Of a stretch of 64,000 nucleotides of DNA, positions 59,074 through 64,000 are shown piece by piece. Both the position numbers and the translations under genes were made by a program. Within the stretch, counting starts at the first letter, position 1. Each line of letters begins with the position of its first letter. The notes under the pieces are model-generated. The model was not told the DNA's origin. It ran no database searches and saw nothing but the letters and a program-made list of their open reading frames with translations. Source of the DNA: Rhynochetos jubatus (lineage: Eukaryota; Chordata; Aves; Eurypygiformes; Rhynochetidae); the NCBI GenBank assembly GCA_027574665.1, contig CM050654.1, positions 20,342,222-20,406,221 on the forward strand, given 5' to 3'.

Positions 59074-62029
59074 AATGGGTTCTGGCCCATCTTTGGGCAA
59101 CGTCTGTTTTCAAGTTTCCTTCGAGTCAGCTCTCCTGCCCACATCGTTGGAAAGTTGTCTGTTTTGCTTTATTTCCACTTTTGGCTTGTCAGCTGGAACA
59201 AACTTGGGTCTCTATTACAGAAGTAATAGGTGCAGCTTATGAACCATAGTTGCTCAGAGCTATAAATTTTATTTGCTTATACTGCAGGCTGTCATGAAAG
59301 GCATTTCGTGGACCATACAGAACCTACGTGCATCGTGCTTACCGTGTCCAGCCCTGTCCCCTTGAGAGCCCCACAGGAGGTCTGGCTTTGAATTCAATGA
59401 GAGCTGGAACAAAGCTGTTTCATTCACTGTGGGTACAGTGGCTGTATTATTTGAATGATAAAGTACAATCTATTTTCTGTTTAAAGAACAGTCGTTGGGG
59501 AAAACCATGTAGCTAAGAGTCCCCTGGATCCTTCTCTGCATGCCATCTTGTCCCATCTGCTTCTGCAAGACATAGACCTACAGGCCTGCTATGTGGCGAC
59601 TGAGAGTTCATCCTAAACCTTTTCACTTCAGCTTAGCCAAGCAAATCTTATTTTAAACAATAGCTGGCACGTCCTGCCCCGAGGATGGAGTGCGTCTGGC
59701 CTTGTTTTTATCTGCGGCAAAACTTCCAAAGAAAAGCACAAGTGAAGAATTCAACAGCATAAAAATATCGTTTGGTGTTTTTAATCCTTCTTTCCTTGTT
59801 TTTTAATAGAGCTGTGCTTTTAGTCACCTCATTTTTTCCTACAGTGATGTGGACCAACCCACAGTCATCCGCGTCCTGGATTACTGTAATGCCCTCTACC
59901 TGCGAAGCATCCTCAGAAAGCAGTCTGGGTGCAAATGCAGCAGTGACTGTAGCTGCAGACTCCCTCTGCAAAGCATCGCTATCACCACTGCTCCACAGAC
60001 TGCTTTCTAGTTGTTTCCTTGGTACAATTAAATGACGGGGTTTGTCTTAAAAAGCTTCCTGGGGCTTAGGTCACAAGGCTCAGCGAGGTTGCATTTGACT
60101 CATGTTACAGTAGAGCAGCTGAGGTCAAAGATGTGCGTAAGTGAAAGCCCTTTGAGGTGGCGAAGGGGGCCTGGGGTTTGTGCGTGCGGGTGAGAGCATC
60201 GGCTCCGAAGTTTGCTGTCTGCACTGGTTCAAGAGAAATGGGAAGGTTTGGCCTTTGAGTTTACCGTGAAGCCTGTCCTTTCAAACTTTGCTGGAAGGAG
60301 TCTCTGCAGAGAGCTGCAAGGCTCGCATTGAGAGAAGAGCAAAGTGTTCTAACGTTGTGACAATCGGTCAATATGTTTAATGGCTTTTGCATTTTGTGTG
60401 TGAGAAAAGAGTTCGTTTTATTAGTGTGTTTTACAGGTGGATCTGAACAGATATAAAAAGCCTTTGGAAATTAGAGGAAGATTATCATTCTAGATTTGAA
60501 GTATTACTGAATGATAGCTCTTTGTTAATTGGACTTCTGAAGGGTGGCTCTGAAAATTACTCCTCTGTCTCCTCAGCAGTTTGTTTCTTCAGCGAACTCC
60601 TTGGGATCCCTACCAAGCCTGTATCAGCAGCCGTGCTCCACAGGGTGTTGCTCAAAAAAACCCCAAACCAACCGGTCGTGTTGGTTAAGAAAGTGTTTCT
60701 CTAGCACGGGAGACACGACCCTGAGTACGCTCTGCAGCTAGAATGAGGTCAGTCCTTGAAAACCTAGGGAATTTAGCTGAAGAGAGTGGCCGCCACTGAA
60801 GTGTTTGTGCGTAGGGCTTTTTGCTCTGTCAGTGGGCACGGAGGGGTAGATTCCCTTTCCGCCCGACAGCCTGGACAGTCACAGTGAAGGGGACGAGACA
60901 GAGTTGGATTTGGCCAGATCAAATTTAATTTGGCCTTTTTCAGTGTTTGTTTACAAAATCTTGTTAGCTGTGATAGCATTTGATTATGTACCTGTTTTTT
61001 ACTTTTTTATATCTAACAACCTATTTTAAGTTACTATTTATGGTCTTGAACCCGCAATTAAATGCGCAGGCGCAGGGATGTATCTACATCTAATTGCAGG
61101 ATCGTGGCCGTAAGAGTTTCTTAAACAGATATTAGTGGGACCTCCGTGTGACAGGTGCACCTTGGGATCAAACCTAGCACAGTACTGAATTTATATATGT
61201 ATTAAACAAAGTGCCTGACTATTTGGGATATTTTTATGTGAATAGAAGTCCAAATAAGATTTTTAGGTTAATAACTTAAAGGATAAATTATTGTATTCGT
61301 GGTTTTAAACTGAAGCACTTACAACTTTCTAAGGAACATTTTGAGTTTAAGAATACAATATTTTTCAATACCTTGACCTGCCAAGTCCTTATTAATAGCC
61401 AAATATAGCTATGCAGCCAAAATAAGAAAAAAAAACCCCACCTCCAGTACCTGTTTTGTAACTTACCTTGCTTCCAGCAGGACTGTTGGGTAAGTCAATG
61501 AAAATGCTGCACATTGTTCTGCCAACTCCCTGCATCATTCAAAATATCCTATGTTTGATCTTTTGAGCAAGGTTTTTCTGACCAGGAATTCTGGACCACT
61601 ACCAAAGACGTGGCACACCAGCTTCAGTCTCATTTTAAAATGAGCTGTGTAAAAGGCCCTCAGTCAACAAGCCAAGAAACCTGAGCTGCTTGGGCTTCAG
61701 CACTTCTTTGTACTACAGAAACCTCTTCAGAATGGATGTTTGGCATATATGTAAAATAGCTTAACTGTGCAGGAAGAGGTGGGGTTTTTTCACCTAACAA
61801 GAACTTTACTATTTATATCTTTTGCTGTAAAAGTCCATAGATACATTCCAGAACAATGCAGCATTTAATCATTCAATATATTGCTTCTTATATCCGTAGC
61901 TATTTACAAGACGATCAGTATTAAAGTATTTATTTTACTATGAAGTGTTAAAAGAGACGGATACAAAACAGATTGAATCAATGGTGCCTTATGACTTTTT
62001 TATTCAACTTCTCTGTGTCTCACTAGAAA

Positions 62030-62035
62030 AATAAA
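62030..62035 (+). terminator. WIPF1: Possible proximal WIPF1 poly(A) signal AATAAA
   Basis: AATAAA in ctagaaaaataaataggtg, about 2.96 kb after the stop codon. The downstream sequence tgttgctcttcc is weakly GU/U-rich. It could give a shorter transcript. Confidence 0.35.
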
Positions 62036-63859
62036 TAGGTGTTGCTCTTCCAGGTCCTAATGTAAATAGTGCCGACAGTAGCATTCTACAGCGTTTGAGC
62101 CAAGACCCGCTGTCGTAAAGTGCTCGGTCTGCTAACGTCAGATTGAGCTCAGTGTATGGAGACAGACTGTCGGACCCATTTTTAGGTGAGGTGTGAAGTG
62201 GGCACTGGTTAACCCCACAATCAGCTGTTGGTATTGCTCTGGAAATGTATCCCTTCCCCAAAACCAGTGCCTGACACTGCTGTCCATACGGCCCAGCTGA
62301 CTTCAGCGTGGTTGCATAGGTTACTACCAGGACTAAATTTCATTCACTGCTTGCTTATGAGATTTACTGGGTTTGTTTCAGTGGCATTGTATCATAAACC
62401 GTCACACCTCAAACTATCCTTTTATGTCATCACTAAGACTCGCATTGCTTGACAATGGCCACGGGTGTTCATTTTTGTTTAATCCAAGTCAGTAAAATGG
62501 GAATAACTTTTGTACCATGTGCAAATAACTTCTGCTCAGAGCTTTTGGAAGAAAAGCACATGTTACGTCTGTTAGGGCTTTCTGCACCAGCCACCGGGAG
62601 AAGAGGCCACAGTGATTAATATTCAGAGTTGTTAAAGGAAACTCGACTTGTGATTCAGGAAGCGTGTACTTCTGTAAATGAACTACTTCATGAACAAGGT
62701 TGCAAAGTTCTTGTTTAGAAGGCAGCATTTCCCAGCACTAAAAGAATCATAAGAATGATTTATTTTTTTTCTGCAAGATGGAACTATTAAAGAAGTTCCT
62801 GAAATTGTCCCTTAAAAAAATGGAGGGTAGTTTCTCTTTGCAGCAACAACTGTTTACATGTCCCTTGTAGAAGCAGGTCTCTGTTGGAGCAGAGGATGAG
62901 AGGACTAAACTGCTGTCGTGCTTCACTTACATTGTAACACAACAATTTTCGGTGCAGAGTATGGAAATAGAAAGGGTACTTTTTGCCTTGGATCAAAGAA
63001 TGGAGTTGAATGATCAAGCTGGGGTTATTTCAAGCAGAATGTCAAGAGACCTAGAGAGGGCCCCTCAGCCACAGGACGCTGGAAAGGGGGAGCTTGCTCA
63101 AGGAAATACAAAACAATTGGCTGAGTGTAGCTATCCATACTGGAGTACAAATTACAGTGCAGAATGTGCATGTAGGTAATGCCACATCACAGTCAGGTGT
63201 GAACAACCCGTTACGGCGGTACATTGACTGTATAACACACGTCGTGTGAACTTTAATCTGTCTAATGGTATCCACCAGAAAATAAGGAGAATCTCTTACC
63301 TAAGATATCTGGTAACACATTAAGCGTAAGTAGTTCAGGGCATGGTTCTTGGTGTGCATTGGGAGAAAACGGGGATCTTGTAGCCTGTAAGGTGGAAGTG
63401 CCTGGACTGTTCAGTTAAAAGGTAGACCTGGGGCATGGGCAAAAGGGGGAGTGTTGGAGTTCCTCAGCAGAAGCAGGGCACAGGTGTATGTTCTCAGTGA
63501 GGGAGTGTGCAGCAGGTAGGTAGGCAGAGTAAAAGAAAAAAATAGAAACCACGTGTCTTAAAAAAGGAGTAACCCTCTGTGTGTTGCCATTCTGAAATGC
63601 AGTTTGTCTGTGAGGAGTGTTCTCTGGTGTAAACTAATGCAAAGGAAGACTTCTCGATTGGACTTCCAAAGCCACACAAGACTATGAAAGAGAGAGAAAC
63701 ATAACTTAAACCATAGGCTGAGCAGAAAGTAACGTGTTTTTATCAGATGCTTAAAGTTTGAGCTTTTTATAAAGTATTAATCTAGTTCTGTGAATATTTT
63801 TTTGCTTAACATTTATTTTGTATGTGATTTTGTTCTCCTTATTTTTCTGTCCTATGCCA

Positions 63860-63865
63860 AATAAA
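63860..63865 (+). terminator. WIPF1: Probable distal WIPF1 poly(A) signal AATAAA
   Basis: AATAAA lies in a U-rich context (ttatttttctgtcc upstream, attttacttttattt downstream) and is followed by a GU-rich element (attggtggtgcagactgtt). This is the best-formed cleavage signal after the WIPF1 stop codon. Confidence 0.6.
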
Positions 63866-63888
63866 TTTTACTTTTATTTAATTGGTGG

Positions 63889-64000
63889 TGCAGACTGTTA
63901 CATTGAGGACAACCATGGCTGCTTCCTTGAGAGAAACACCCGTCGGCTTCGGCAGGAGCGTAACAGCGAGCCTGGCAGGAGCTGGGGCAGGTTCTCCTCC
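63889..64000 (+). other. Open, CpG-containing stretch at the window edge (possible first exon of the next gene)
   Basis: After the WIPF1 poly(A) signal the sequence becomes GC- and CpG-richer. An ATG at 63916 in a strong context (gacaaccATGg) opens a frame MAASLRETPVGFGRSVTA that runs off the window. A second frame is also open throughout. In human synteny GPR155 follows WIPF1 on the same strand, but this peptide does not match the GPR155 start I know. It may be 5' UTR, another exon, or chance. Confidence 0.25.

Larger units (their letters stand above)
59074..63885 (+). other. WIPF1: WIPF1 3' UTR (probable)
   Basis: From the stop codon to the poly(A) site about 20 bases after AATAAA at 63860. 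It is about 4.8 kb, mostly AT-rich, without recognised repeats or coding exons. It holds a Pumilio-type TGTAAATA near 62060 and adjacent seed matches for miR-1/206 (ACATTCCA, 61843-61850) and miR-33 (CAATGCA, 61854-61860). A shorter form ending near 62050 is possible. Confidence 0.65.

Noticed and set aside
1-64000. CRISPR arrays, phage genes, insertion sequences, operons and ribosome binding sites
   Set aside because: None are present. Split exons with GT-AG introns, CR1 elements and the CHRNA1-WIPF1 order show nuclear vertebrate DNA.

Overview
The window is vertebrate nuclear DNA, most likely from a bird. It has long introns, GT-AG exons, CpG islands, and CR1 LINE 3' ends rather than Alu or L1 repeats. 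All recognisable genes lie on the + strand. Gene order CHRNA1 then WIPF1, both in the same direction, matches the known amniote synteny (human 2q31). The species cannot be fixed from sequence alone.

Layout. 1-2185: the last two coding exons of CHRNA1 (muscle acetylcholine receptor alpha subunit), followed by a 3' UTR whose end is uncertain. 2186-8380: the intergenic interval, which contains one or two exon-like stretches I cannot assign (about 7517-7861). 8380-9150: a CpG island with a TATA box and the probable non-coding first exon of WIPF1. 8751-47363: WIPF1 intron 1, about 38.6 kb, with CR1 and MIR-like fossils, a 22-G tract, a perfect hairpin, several exon-like islands and two candidate internal regulatory regions. 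47402-59073: the complete WIPF1 coding region in seven exons. They join without a frame error into a 501-residue protein (human WIP is 503). 59074 to about 63885: a long WIPF1 3' UTR ending at an AATAAA with a GU-rich downstream element. 63889-64000: a short open stretch cut by the window edge, possibly the start of the next gene (GPR155 in human synteny).

The two genes are not a functional unit. CHRNA1 encodes a postsynaptic ligand-gated channel subunit. WIPF1 encodes WIP, the actin- and WASP-binding chaperone of haematopoietic and other cells. In WIPF1, exons C to F all begin and end in phase 1, so each protein module (Gly-rich, Pro-rich, Pro-rich, WASP-binding) can be skipped without a frameshift. 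Read-through of the exon D donor would give a shorter protein lacking the WASP-binding end.

No CRISPR array, operon, phage or bacterial feature is present. I did not find a convincing new multi-gene system. The most useful leads are the unassigned exon-like sequences and the possible alternative promoters.
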